DNA of 64,000 nt. Origin: CAYVTZ01 sp964454685 (GTDB lineage: Bacteria > Bacillota > Clostridia > Christensenellales > Christensenellaceae). Under the pieces are notes generated by a model. It ran no database searches. It was not told the origin of the DNA and saw only the letters and a program-made list of their open reading frames with translations. Location of the stretch: positions 32,258 to 96,257 of the forward strand of contig CAYVTZ010000009.1 of assembly GCA_964454685.1 (NCBI GenBank), given 5' to 3'. Below are positions 49,623 through 58,930 of the stretch, piece after piece; the stretch's first letter is position 1; each line of letters begins with the position of its first letter. The position numbers and the translations under genes are program-made.

Positions 49623-50699
49623 ATGGCAAAGCGAATTGGAATTTTGACCAGCGGGGGCGATTGCCCCGGACTGAACGCGGCGATCCGCGGGGTGGCGCGC
49701 GCTTGCTATGAACGCATGGAAGATGTGGAAATCATCGGCATCGCGGGTGGGTATTCCGGGCTGATCAAAGGAGAATATCAAACCATGCAGCCCTCGGATT
49801 TTTCCGGCATTTTAACGCTGGGCGGCACCATTTTGGGAACGGTGCGCACGCCCTTTAAGAACATGCGGCGCATCGAAGAGGACAACGTAGACAAAGTATC
49901 CTCCATGATTCGCACATATGAGACATTGAAGCTGGACTGCCTGTGCACACTCGGCGGCAACGGCACACACAAGACGGCAAACTTGCTATCGGAGGAGGGG
50001 CTGAACATTATTGGGCTGCCCAAGACCATTGACAATGATATTTGGGGCACCGACGTGACGTTTGGGTTTCATACCGCAGTAGACATTGATACCGAGGTGC
50101 TGGATCGTCTGCACACGACGGCGGCGAGCCATAGCCGCGTGATGGTGGTGGAAATTATGGGAAATAAGGTGGGCTGGCTGACGCTGTACGCGGGACTGGC
50201 AGGCGGCGCGGATGTGATTTTGATTCCGGAGATCCCATACGATCATACGCTGGTCATTGAGGCGGTACGCAAACGCGCGGAGCGTGGAAAGACATTTTCC
50301 ATCATTGCGGTGGCAGAAGGTGCGCTGCGCACTGACGAGACGATGCTAAAAAGGAAAGAACTGGCGGAGCGGCGTAAGCAGGAAGGGACGACCAGTGTGG
50401 CGGCGCGGCTGGCACGCGGTATCGAGACGGAGACCGGGATCGAATCACGCGTGTGCATTCCCGGACACGTGCAGCGTGGCGGAAGCCCCAGCGCGTATGA
50501 TCGCGTTTTGGCGACCAAATTCGGCGTACATGCCGCAAAGCTGATTTACGAAAAACGCTATGGGCATACGGTTGCGATGGCGAAAGGGAAACTGGTGGCG
50601 AATCCGCTTGCTGAGGTTGCGGGGAAGACCAAATCTGTGCCGCCGGACAAAGACGTCCTGAAGGTTGCCCGGCAGTTGGGCGTGCGTTTTGGGGACTGA
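49623..50699 (+). CDS. 6-phosphofructokinase, atypical paralogue
   Basis: A 358-aa PFK. GILTSGGDCPGLNAAIRG, GGYSGLIKG, DNDIWGTDVTFGFHTAVD and HVQRGGSPSAYDR are standard. Two phosphoryl-donor positions differ from the copy at 35364: the loop reads GGNGTHKT (Asn where the Mg-binding Asp of GGDGS is usual, but Gly at the following donor-selecting position), and PKTIDND has Lys where ATP enzymes of the classic type have Gly (PGTIDND). Gly-plus-Lys is a combination known in some ATP-dependent PFKs; Lys alone is typical of pyrophosphate enzymes. The phosphoryl donor is therefore uncertain. Confidence 0.92.
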   Translation: MAKRIGILTSGGDCPGLNAAIRGVARACYERMEDVEIIGIAGGYSGLIKGEYQTMQPSDFSGILTLGGTILGTVRTPFKNMRRIEEDNVDKVSSMIRTYETLKLDCLCTLGGNGTHKTANLLSEEGLNIIGLPKTIDNDIWGTDVTFGFHTAVDIDTEVLDRLHTTAASHSRVMVVEIMGNKVGWLTLYAGLAGGADVILIPEIPYDHTLVIEAVRKRAERGKTFSIIAVAEGALRTDETMLKRKELAERRKQEGTTSVAARLARGIETETGIESRVCIPGHVQRGGSPSAYDRVLATKFGVHAAKLIYEKRYGHTVAMAKGKLVANPLAEVAGKTKSVPPDKDVLKVARQLGVRFGD

Positions 50700-50859
50700 G
50701 TTGCCGAGACGCAAATTACAGAATGAATCAGAAGGATTGTTTGGGAGAAAGAAGCCATTGTGGGTCGTGCAAAATGCGGCAAAGCAAGAATCATTCGCCG
50801 TTGCAGGATTCTGAATGGCACACTTGACGAGGCGACCAAGCAACTGTGCAGATACGACA

Positions 50860-50895
50860 AAAAACCTCCTGCTTTGGTGGAAGCAGGAGGTTTTT
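50860..50895. terminator. Bidirectional intrinsic terminator
   Basis: Perfect 15-bp stem AAAAACCTCCTGCTT / AAGCAGGAGGTTTTT with a 6-nt loop, between the convergent PFK and gdhA genes. Confidence 0.92.
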
Positions 50896-50956
50896 GGTTT
50901 CCGATATCGTTCGCGTTACCGGAATAAGGAAAAGAGGGGTAGCTCTCTTTTGTGAA

Positions 50957-52291
50957 TTATACGATGCCCTGTGCGAGCATTGCGCGCGCGACCTTTTCAA
51001 AGCCAGCGATGTTTGCGCCGACAACAAAGTTATCTTCGTAGCCGTACATTTTCGCCGCCGAGGAGCACTGTTTGTAGATGTTTTTCATGATGCCGTTGAG
51101 TTTGGCATCCACTTCTTCAAACGTCCAAGGCAGCCGCATGCTGTTCTGGCTCATTTCGAGTGCGGAGGTTGCAACGCCGCCTGCGTTTGCCGCTTTGCCC
51201 GGGGCAAAGAGCACGCCGTTCTTTTGGAATACTTCGGTACCTTCGATGGTGGTGGGCATGTTTGCGCCTTCGCCAACCGCATAGCAGCCGTTTTTCACGA
51301 GTGCCTGAGCACCTTCAACATCCAATTCGTTTTGCGTTGCGCAGGGCAGCGCGATATCACATTTGACAGTCCAGATGTTTTTGCAGCCTGCCACATATTC
51401 TGCGCTTGCCACCGCATCCGCGTATTCCGTGATTCTGCCGCGACGCACTTCCTTGATCTCTTTCATCACATCAAGGTTGATGCCGTTAGGATCAAACACA
51501 TATCCGCCGGAATCAGACATTGCAAGCACCTTGCCGCCGTATTCCATGACCTTTTCCGCCGCGTAGATCGCCACGTTACCGGAACCGGAAACCACAACAT
51601 TTGCACCTTGGAAAGATTTCCCTTTGGCTTCGATCATTTCTTTCATGAAGTACACAAGACCATAGCCGGTTGCTTCCTTACGCGCGAGGCTGCCGCCGTA
51701 CTCCAGACCTTTTCCGGTGAGTACGCCGTGATATCTGTTTTTATATTTTTTGTATGCGCCATAGAGATAACCGATCTCTCTTGCGCCGACGCCGATATCG
51801 CCAGCGGGCACATCCCAATCCGCATCAATGTGCTTGTACAGCTCGCTCATAAAGGACTGGCAGAAACGCATGACTTCGCCGTCTGTCTTGCCTTTCGGGT
51901 CAAAGTCCGCGCCGCCTTTGCCGCCGCCGATGGGCGTGCCGGTGAGGCTGTTTTTGAAGATTTGCTCAAATCCAAGGAACTTGATAACGCCGAGATTGAC
52001 GGACGGATGAAAACGCAAGCCGCCTTTGTACGGCCCGATCGCACTATTAAACTGTACGCGCATACCACGGTTGACATGCACGACGCCTTTATCGTCTACC
52101 CACGGAACACGGAAGATGATCTGACGTTCCGGCTCGCAAATGCGCTCCAAAATGCCTTGCTCTTCATACTGCGGATTTTTTTCGATGACAGGCGCAAGTG
52201 CAGGAAGCACCTCGGACACCGCCTGAATAAATTCAGATTCATGTGCGTTCTTCTCTTTGACTGCATCGAGTACATTTTGTACGTAAGACAT
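50957..52291 (-). CDS. gdhA: NAD(P)-specific glutamate dehydrogenase
   Basis: Interconverts 2-oxoglutarate plus ammonia and glutamate. The 444-aa length fits the hexameric small-subunit class. Motifs: 'GMRVQFNSAIGPYKGGLRFHP', KFLGFEQIFKNSL, PIGGGKGGADFDPKG with catalytic lysine, 'DVPAGDIGVGAREIGY', and the Rossmann 'VVVSGSGNVAIYA'. The coenzyme is likely NADP(H) by resemblance to the biosynthetic type. Single gene with its own promoter at 52357-52385. Confidence 0.97.
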   Translation of the reverse strand: MSYVQNVLDAVKEKNAHESEFIQAVSEVLPALAPVIEKNPQYEEQGILERICEPERQIIFRVPWVDDKGVVHVNRGMRVQFNSAIGPYKGGLRFHPSVNLGVIKFLGFEQIFKNSLTGTPIGGGKGGADFDPKGKTDGEVMRFCQSFMSELYKHIDADWDVPAGDIGVGAREIGYLYGAYKKYKNRYHGVLTGKGLEYGGSLARKEATGYGLVYFMKEMIEAKGKSFQGANVVVSGSGNVAIYAAEKVMEYGGKVLAMSDSGGYVFDPNGINLDVMKEIKEVRRGRITEYADAVASAEYVAGCKNIWTVKCDIALPCATQNELDVEGAQALVKNGCYAVGEGANMPTTIEGTEVFQKNGVLFAPGKAANAGGVATSALEMSQNSMRLPWTFEEVDAKLNGIMKNIYKQCSSAAKMYGYEDNFVVGANIAGFEKVARAMLAQGIV

Positions 52292-52356
52292 AACAAACCT
52301 CCAGTGAAATATTTTGGCGAGATTTCCAATCAGACCGAAACCTCATTACAAATGAC

Positions 52357-52385
52357 ATTATATCATCAATGAATTTCAAAAACAA
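52357..52385 (-). promoter_or_regulatory. sigma-A promoter of gdhA
   Basis: On the minus strand TTGTTT (52380-52385), 17 bp, TATAAT (52357-52362), 66 bp before the gdhA start codon. Confidence 0.65.
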
Positions 52386-52486
52386 GAGGAAAATACAATA
52401 TTTTTACGCGAAAAAGCAATTATTTTGAAATTTTTAAGTTTTTGAATTTCATTTTTGTGTTTCGTGCAGTGAAAATGGCATGCGGC

Positions 52487-52515
52487 TTGAAAAAAAACAG
52501 CGAGTGACATATAAT
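52487..52515 (+). promoter_or_regulatory. sigma-A promoter of the thioesterase at 52602
   Basis: TTGAAA (52487-52492), 17 bp, TATAAT (52510-52515). Confidence 0.7.
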
Positions 52516-52601
52516 ATCATTATAATAAGGCGTACTGAACAATGAAAAAACACAGCTTGCTACGGCAGGCGGGTGTAGCAGGACGAAAATGAGGGAACTG
52601 C

Positions 52602-53027
52602 ATGAGCAAGTATGAACATAAGGTGCAATATTATGAGACGGATCAGATGGGGATTGTGCACCATTCCAATTATATCCGGTGGTTTGAGGAAGCGCGGGTG
52701 GATTTTTTGGATCAGGCGGGGCTGCCCTACAAAGAAGTGGAGCAGCGCGGATATGAATCGCCTGTGATCGGCGTACAGTGCAGCTACAAAAGCCCTGCAA
52801 GGTTTGGCGATGTTGCCGTGGTGGAGGTGACGCTGCTGGAATTTGGTAACTTGAAGTATCGATTTGCCTACCGCGTGTGGGATCGCACGACACAAGCGGT
52901 TTTTGTGACGGGGGAAAGCGAGCATTGCTTTATTGATGAGACGGGGAAGCTGATTTCGTTGCGCAGGAGCGATCCGGCACTGTTTGAGAAAATGAGCGGA
53001 TTTGTGCAACAGAGCGACGAAGCGTGA
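52602..53027 (+). CDS. YbgC/FadM-type acyl-CoA thioesterase
   Basis: A 141-aa single hotdog-fold thioesterase. The 4-hydroxybenzoyl-CoA thioesterase signature YETDQMGIVHHSNYIRWFEEARVDFL, with its catalytic Asp, is complete near the N-terminus (residues about 11-36). It cleaves short- to medium-chain acyl-CoA; the substrate is not visible. GAGGGAAC precedes the ATG. A TTTTGATGA/TCATCAAAA hairpin (53073-53100) separates it from the convergent gene. Confidence 0.93.
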   Translation: MSKYEHKVQYYETDQMGIVHHSNYIRWFEEARVDFLDQAGLPYKEVEQRGYESPVIGVQCSYKSPARFGDVAVVEVTLLEFGNLKYRFAYRVWDRTTQAVFVTGESEHCFIDETGKLISLRRSDPALFEKMSGFVQQSDEA

Positions 53028-53140
53028 ATGAAGCGTATAGAAGAAAAGGCGTGAACCGTGTGGATTGCGCTTTTTTTGATGAAGTATGCTCGTCATCAAA
53101 ATAATGCTGTGGGCGGGTGTTTGCTCCGGACACGCGACGA

Positions 53141-53569
53141 TTAGTATCCCGCTTCTTCCAGAATTTGTGCTGAGCTTATCACCGCATCCAGGCAAATGGT
53201 GGTAAAATACTGCCCTGCCAACGCTTTTTCTTTGCCGTGAGCAGTTGTAATATCACAACCCAAAATATCCCGACACACAATGCTTTTATGTTTTTGCTGA
53301 AACAGCTTGATGAATTCTTCGGTTTTTGTATTGCATATTTTTTGCGAACGATCGTCCTGAACGCCATATTTTAGCCCAATGACTAGAACTGCTCCGGAAA
53401 CTGCCCCGCACAGCTCAGCGCTTCTAGCGCCACTGCCCAAACCGCAGGCGATTTTTAGTGCGGTTTTTTTCTCCAGACCATACCCCTCGCAAAATGCCCC
53501 CAATATTGCCTGAGCGCAATTAAAACCATTTTGAAATAATTGAGCTGCTATTTCGCTTTTTCTTTCCAT
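53141..53569 (-). CDS. C_GCAxxG_C_C family putative redox protein
   Basis: A 142-aa protein with the full family pattern: GFNCAQAILGAF, then ACGLGSGARSAELCGAVSGAVLVIGL, SIVCRDILGCD and a last Cys in TICLDAV. The family is predicted to bind a metal or redox cofactor, and members often sit beside transporters or oxidoreductases; its function is not established. The frame is open to 53623, but GGAGC before ATG 53569 gives the family-typical start. It has no obvious operon partner, being 139 bp from the EAL gene. Confidence 0.92.
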   Translation of the reverse strand: MERKSEIAAQLFQNGFNCAQAILGAFCEGYGLEKKTALKIACGLGSGARSAELCGAVSGAVLVIGLKYGVQDDRSQKICNTKTEEFIKLFQQKHKSIVCRDILGCDITTAHGKEKALAGQYFTTICLDAVISSAQILEEAGY

Positions 53570-53708
53570 TGTGATTTGCTCCTTCCATAACACAGCATGC
53601 AGACAATTTCGATTTCTATGCAAAAGAGATTTTTTCGTGAGTCGCGGTTAAAGCGGTTCCGCGAGGCGGTGAGCACATCAAAAGATACTTGGCCATGTTC
53701 ATAGCAAA

Positions 53709-55919
53709 TTAGTCCTTCTCGATGCGGAACTCTGCTGCGGGAACGGGCTTTGCATAATAAAACCCCTGCACACAATCGCACTTGACTTCGCGCAGAAAAT
53801 CTACCTGATCTTTGGTTTCGACACCTTCTGCGACCGTATAGATATCCAACGTTTGCGCCATTTGCATCACGCTGCGAATGACTGAGCGCGCTCGCGCCAT
53901 GTTCTTTTCTTCTGAAAAGAAACTGCGGTCGATTTTGATGACATCCACAGGCAGGCTTTGCAGCATGCCCAGCGAGGAGTAACCGGTGCCGAAATCGTCC
54001 ATTGAGACGGTGAAGCCCAACTCGTGCAGATGGTGCAGAATCTCTTCGAGCACCTTTTCGTTGTCGAAAATGGCGGACTCGGTCAGCTCGATTTCGATGT
54101 GCCGGCGCAGTATACTGTACGGCTGCGTGATGGCGGCGATCTCTTTGACAAAGTTGGGATTGGCGAGATGCAGCCGAGAAAAATTCACGGAGATGGGAAC
54201 AATGGGAATATCGTGTTCCAGCCAGCTTTGCAAGAGCTCGCAGACGCGCTCCAGCATATAGAAGTCCAGCTTGATGACGAAACCATTGCGTTCAAACAGC
54301 GGAATAAAGTCGCCGGGCATAATCAGATTGCCGTTGCTTTCCTGCCAACGTACCAACGCTTCCGCGCCGATAACGGTTTCGTTTTTGATCTCATATTTTG
54401 GCTGCAAATAGACCTTGAATTCCTGACTTTGCAACGCGGCATCCATTTTGTTGGTCAGCTCGGTTTCGCGGACGGCGCGCTGCCGGAAAGAATCGTCATA
54501 ATCACAAATGAGATCGTCTTTTTGCAATTTTGCAAAGCGATGCGCAAGGTTGACCTTCTCGATTGCACCATCAATGTTGGTTTCACTTAGCGGGAGATAA
54601 AAACGGCCATAGCGGAAATCGACGCGATGCCCCCCCAGAAAACCAACGCGCTCGCGGAACAGTTGCTCGTATCCCTCGCGGTCGTCCCGCAAGGTGGAAA
54701 ACCATTCGAAAGTGCCGAAGAAAAGAAATTCGTCGGTGCCGACGCGCGCTTGCAAGAACAGCGGCTCGCTAAGGATGCGCCCAACGTCCGCAATCGCCTG
54801 GATGACCCGGTCTCCGGTTGCGTAATCGAACATTTGATTAATCATTTTAAAGCCTGCGATGTCCATTTTAATTAGGCAAAAGCGCTGATTGGTGTGAGAG
54901 TGGAGCATGGCGTTTGCATCAATTTTAAATTTATACAGATTGGGGATTCCGGTGAGCTCGTCGTAATAGGCGATTCGCTCGATGGCAAGCGTGTGCCGCT
55001 TTTGCTGCCAGAGCAGCAAAAATATAAAAAGCACAAAGCCGGCTACGATGAGCACCGCCAAAAGTGTGGCGTTACGGCTGATGACATTGGCGTCTTCGGC
55101 AATGACTTCGGTAGGCACACTGACGATCAGAGACCAATCGTTGACGGAGAGGGGCAAATGCTCGGCAATTCTTGAGGAATCGCCGAGGGTATAGCGCATC
55201 ATGCCGGTTTCTTTGGCAGCGATGGACTGCATGACCTGATCCAGCGAGGCGCGGTTTTCAAACTGCGCGCTTTCCCATGATTCAAACAGGTTTGCGGTGC
55301 CGGAAAGCGAGGGGTCGATCTGTGCGCTGACAATGATGTCGCCTTTCTGATCGATGACGAACGCATAACCTCGACCGCCAAAAGAAGGCAGCAGAAGCTG
55401 ATTGAGAAATTTGGCATTATAGCTGCCGACCAGGATGCCGGAGAAGTCATCGTTCTGGTAGATGGGGGTTGCCATCGTGATGACGGTAGAATTGCGCAGC
55501 AGGGAAGGCCCCGGCTCACTGATGACGGTATTACCCTGCAACACATCCTGAAAATAAGGTGCGGACGAGATATCGATGGGTTCATTTTCACTGGAGACCC
55601 CTCTGCCGTTTAGCGCAGTGACCGCCATGTTTTCGAACTTGGTATCTTGCTGCAACTCTGCCAGTGTGTCTACCACGATTTCTCGATTTTGCGTGAAGCG
55701 TGACATGGTTTTGGCGATGCTTTCCAGCGACATCTGCTCGGCGGCGATTTCCATATCAAAATTAAACTGCTGCTGTGTAGCAATCTCGCTTAGCGTTTTT
55801 TCGGTTGTGGTGGAAAGGAGCCGATCCAAGCTCCGGTTGTACTGCCACAAACCAATCAGCATGAGGATAACAATGAGCGCAAAGGCGATGACGATTAGGC
55901 GGCGTTGCTTTTTATTCAT
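53709..55919 (-). CDS. Membrane c-di-GMP phosphodiesterase: Cache sensor, degenerate GGDEF, EAL
   Basis: A 736-aa protein expected to hydrolyse cyclic di-GMP. Transmembrane helix about 9-27, extracytoplasmic Cache-type sensor about 30-275 ('FSGILVGSYNAKFLNQLLL', 'YAFVIDQKGDIIVSA'), second helix about 280-303, a GGDEF-fold domain (about 315-475) whose signature is degenerate (VGTDEF), so it should not make c-di-GMP, and an EAL domain (about 490-736). The EAL active-site residues are present: AEALVRW, 'ISVNFSR', IEIELTES, MDDFGTGYSS, IDRSF, AEGVET and QGFYYAKP. Its start overlaps the diguanylate cyclase stop by 8 nt. Confidence 0.94.
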   Translation of the reverse strand: MNKKQRRLIVIAFALIVILMLIGLWQYNRSLDRLLSTTTEKTLSEIATQQQFNFDMEIAAEQMSLESIAKTMSRFTQNREIVVDTLAELQQDTKFENMAVTALNGRGVSSENEPIDISSAPYFQDVLQGNTVISEPGPSLLRNSTVITMATPIYQNDDFSGILVGSYNAKFLNQLLLPSFGGRGYAFVIDQKGDIIVSAQIDPSLSGTANLFESWESAQFENRASLDQVMQSIAAKETGMMRYTLGDSSRIAEHLPLSVNDWSLIVSVPTEVIAEDANVISRNATLLAVLIVAGFVLFIFLLLWQQKRHTLAIERIAYYDELTGIPNLYKFKIDANAMLHSHTNQRFCLIKMDIAGFKMINQMFDYATGDRVIQAIADVGRILSEPLFLQARVGTDEFLFFGTFEWFSTLRDDREGYEQLFRERVGFLGGHRVDFRYGRFYLPLSETNIDGAIEKVNLAHRFAKLQKDDLICDYDDSFRQRAVRETELTNKMDAALQSQEFKVYLQPKYEIKNETVIGAEALVRWQESNGNLIMPGDFIPLFERNGFVIKLDFYMLERVCELLQSWLEHDIPIVPISVNFSRLHLANPNFVKEIAAITQPYSILRRHIEIELTESAIFDNEKVLEEILHHLHELGFTVSMDDFGTGYSSLGMLQSLPVDVIKIDRSFFSEEKNMARARSVIRSVMQMAQTLDIYTVAEGVETKDQVDFLREVKCDCVQGFYYAKPVPAAEFRIEKD

Positions 55920-58644
55920 CGTGCTCTCCCTTTACATAAGGCGTAATATCCATGCTGGAAATCAGGCAGGCACGAATGGAATTGGACCAATGCAGCCATG
56001 TGGCGTCGGTGTGCACATAAAGATCAAAGACGGAGTTATGGATTGTTGTGGTGTACCGCGGCACAGTATCGCTGAGGTATTGCATCGGGCAATCGGGGCA
56101 GGGGGCATCCAGATTACGGTAAGACCGGTGGCATTTTTTCCCCAACGACGACTGTCCAACTTGCGCGACTACTGCCTTATTTTCGAACAGCACCGTATAA
56201 TCCGAGCGGCTGATTACATAGGCAAAGCTGCTCAGATGATCTATGACATTTTCAATCGCAACATGGTGCTGCTGCTCCATATCCTGCACGGTTTGCTTTT
56301 TGAGGAAGGTAGAAAGCACCTGACAGATGGTACGGATATCGTCCATTTCGTCACGCGTGGTATGCAGATAATCGTGCACACAGTCATGAAAGGTGATACA
56401 GCCTATGACCTTGTTTTGATCGAGGAATATGAAATACACCAGCGATTTGATGCCGAGCTGCTCACAAAATATGCGTTTTTCGGGCGCGAGATCTGCGACG
56501 CGCATGGAGTGTATACCGCCTTGCGCGATGATTGTGTCAAACAATTCGTTGCAGGATTCCATAGGGATTTCCTGCTGAGAATCCATAATGGACGAAAACC
56601 CGCTTGCGCACCACTCGAACGTGCTGGATACGGACGAATAAGATTCGTTGGGGGTATAAACATTGACGCGCGAAAATTCGAAGTGCTCGGCAATCAACTG
56701 TAACACAGATTCGATTGCCGATTTCGGATTGGTGGACTCGTACAGCATACGGAACACGTATTCGATGCGGTGATCTTTGAAGCTTTTTTGCTGTCTGCCA
56801 TGATCATCGATTGCGGTACGGTAAGACTCGTAGACGGCGCTGGCGCCGTTATTGTAGATTTCATAATGATTTTTTCCCTGCGATTTTACAAGGTAGAGGG
56901 CGTGGTCTGTTTTTTGATAAAGATCGTCAAACTCGTGACCGTGCTTGGGGAACAACGCAATGCCGACGCTTGCAGAAATGCTGACGGCGGTGTCGTTTTC
57001 GGAGTAGTCTTTGCGGAATGCGTTGCAGACTTCTGCCGCTTTGCGCTGCACAAGATCGACCGTTTTATAATTGCGCAGCAGCACAAAAAATTCGTCGCCA
57101 CCGGCACGACCGACGACATCTTCCTCACGGAAAATGTGCTTGAGTAAATCGGCAAGTTGCGTCAGCACAATATCACCGCGCAGATGTCCGAGCTTATCAT
57201 TGATGTTTTTAAAATTATCGACATCAATGAGCATGAGCGCGTGCATTTGCGCTTCTTCGTCATCCAGCAGCTCGCGGATCAAATATTCTGTGGTGGCTTT
57301 GTTATACAATCCGGTCAGCTGGTCGGTTTGCGCCTTCATACGCAGCTCTTCCTCCTTTTTGACCTGACGATCAATGCTTTCCAGAGAACCGATTACGCGG
57401 TAGGGCTTGCCTTTGCGGTCTTTGATCACGACTGCGGAGAGCAGACACCAATGATATAAGCCGTCGGCATCCAAAATACGGAAGGTTACATCGGTGATGC
57501 TTTCACCGGATAAGATCTTTTTGAACACGCGTTCAAAAAGATCGTGATCGTCCGGATGAATGGCGCCTGCCGAGATCGCGTCCGCTGCGCTTGTTTGCGT
57601 GAAGGCATCCCGTCCGAACAGTTGCTTGAAATTGGAAGTGGTGGAGATGATGCGATCGGAAAAATCCCACTCCAAAATAATTTTATTTGTTTGATTGGCG
57701 AGTGCCTTGAAGCATTTGGCATTGAGCTGTGCGTGATTGCGCGCGGACACTTGCACGACTATGATAAACACAAAGAGTATGGCTATGCACAGAATGATGA
57801 CCAGCAGCAAATGAAACACCGATGTTTTGATGTAGCCCGACTGCTCTTGCACGACAGTGGAGGGCACGATGGAGACGATGTGCCAGCCGTTGTCAGGCAT
57901 GGCGGTGATATTGATGTAGAGGGGTTCTCCGTTTAAGTTTTCCGTTAAATTGATGCCGGGCGTGGAATCGCTGGGCATGTGATCGACCAAAAGATTTTGC
58001 AAAAACTGCTGGTTACCTTCGTACATCCAGCCGAGTGTTGGAGTGGCAACGACCTCGCCTTGCTCATTTGTGACAAACACCGTGCCGCTGCCGCGAAATA
58101 ATGACAGATTGAACAGCCGGTTCAGCTCGCTCAAGGAGTAGGTGGCGGTAAGGCTGGCAATGGTTTGACCGTCTTTTTGTATGGGGGTGCTGAGAATCAT
58201 GACGGGTGTCTCCGGGTCTAAAATGCCCGCGCTGGGCGCGATGACACAGGATTCCCCCTGCATGGAACGCACAAAAAACGCACGGTCAGACACATCATCG
58301 ACTCTTTCGCCCGTGTGTGCAACGCTGCTGCCGTCGGGGAAATTGACATAGACATGCTTATATTCTTTAGAGGCGGCAAACGCATCCAGAATGCGGCGCG
58401 AGACTTCGTCGTCCAGACGATCCAGCTTACCGAGCTGGTTGGCAATTCCCTTTAGCGTGCCCATTTGTTCGGACAAAAAGGAGGAGGCGGAAATACTGCA
58501 TTGCCCCGAAACCAGCGACAGCTGATGGAATACATTTTCTGTGACTGTTTTATCCAATGTATCTGAAAAAGCCAGTGTGCTAATTAAAATTGCCACCAAT
58601 ATGATGGAGAGAACCAATATAAGTAGAAAGTTTTTTTTCTTCAA
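55912..58644 (-). CDS. Membrane diguanylate cyclase: Cache, PAS, GGDEF, GAF-like and PAS-like C-terminus
   Basis: A 910-aa protein. Helix about 5-26, extracytoplasmic dCache-type sensor about 30-270 ('DRAFFVRSMQGESCV', 'YSLSELNRLF'), helix about 278-302, PAS about 320-430, and a complete GGDEF domain (about 445-600) with GRAGGDEFFVLL. An inhibitory site RxxD (REED) stands five residues before GGDEF, as in product-inhibited cyclases. Unusually, 300 residues follow: a GAF-like stretch (about 635-790) and a PAS-like stretch (about 800-905) holding a CPDCP cysteine pair and an earlier KCHRSYRN. Expressed with the phosphodiesterase downstream (8-nt overlap). Confidence 0.92.
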   Translation of the reverse strand: MKKKNFLLILVLSIILVAILISTLAFSDTLDKTVTENVFHQLSLVSGQCSISASSFLSEQMGTLKGIANQLGKLDRLDDEVSRRILDAFAASKEYKHVYVNFPDGSSVAHTGERVDDVSDRAFFVRSMQGESCVIAPSAGILDPETPVMILSTPIQKDGQTIASLTATYSLSELNRLFNLSLFRGSGTVFVTNEQGEVVATPTLGWMYEGNQQFLQNLLVDHMPSDSTPGINLTENLNGEPLYINITAMPDNGWHIVSIVPSTVVQEQSGYIKTSVFHLLLVIILCIAILFVFIIVVQVSARNHAQLNAKCFKALANQTNKIILEWDFSDRIISTTSNFKQLFGRDAFTQTSAADAISAGAIHPDDHDLFERVFKKILSGESITDVTFRILDADGLYHWCLLSAVVIKDRKGKPYRVIGSLESIDRQVKKEEELRMKAQTDQLTGLYNKATTEYLIRELLDDEEAQMHALMLIDVDNFKNINDKLGHLRGDIVLTQLADLLKHIFREEDVVGRAGGDEFFVLLRNYKTVDLVQRKAAEVCNAFRKDYSENDTAVSISASVGIALFPKHGHEFDDLYQKTDHALYLVKSQGKNHYEIYNNGASAVYESYRTAIDDHGRQQKSFKDHRIEYVFRMLYESTNPKSAIESVLQLIAEHFEFSRVNVYTPNESYSSVSSTFEWCASGFSSIMDSQQEIPMESCNELFDTIIAQGGIHSMRVADLAPEKRIFCEQLGIKSLVYFIFLDQNKVIGCITFHDCVHDYLHTTRDEMDDIRTICQVLSTFLKKQTVQDMEQQHHVAIENVIDHLSSFAYVISRSDYTVLFENKAVVAQVGQSSLGKKCHRSYRNLDAPCPDCPMQYLSDTVPRYTTTIHNSVFDLYVHTDATWLHWSNSIRACLISSMDITPYVKGEHDE

Positions 58645-58930
58645 CCATTTATCCTCATTTTCTCAAACCTGATTGCGCAAGGCGGTGTAGAGCGTATCTA
58701 TGAGCTTACCATTCAAGTATAGGAATTTATTCTAACAATTTACATATCAAATATAATGCGTATGCTATTATTATACATGATGTTGTATCCGATTTCAAAG
58801 GGAATTACGTCGGACGGGTGTATTTTACTGCGCCCCGCGCGGCGCGAACGTTTACAAAACGATAACGTTTTTCCGGTGAGGGCGTGATATAATTAAAAAA
58901 AGAACTTTGATGGCAGGGTGGGGAAAGAGA
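58645..58930. other. 286-bp divergent region between the c-di-GMP pair and the two-component system
   Basis: No gene. TATAAT at 58888-58893 is a likely -10 for the response regulator gene; its -35 is weak. Nothing else is recognised. Confidence 0.5.

Larger units (their letters stand above)
52292..52601. other. 310-bp divergent intergenic region between gdhA and the YbgC-type thioesterase
   Basis: It holds two divergent promoters (52357-52385 leftward, 52487-52515 rightward). A 16-codon frame (52542-52592) lies in the rightward leader and ends 10 nt before the next start; it has no clear ribosome site. Nothing else is seen. Confidence 0.6.

Noticed and set aside
50846..52372. Plus-strand frame of 508 codons across gdhA
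   Set aside because: It covers the gdhA gene, which is unmistakable on the minus strand, and its product is Cys/Phe/His-rich without motifs.
52542..52592. 16-codon frame in the leader of the YbgC-type thioesterase
   Set aside because: It could be a leader peptide, but no ribosome site is clear and the codons show no regulatory run; evidence is too thin.
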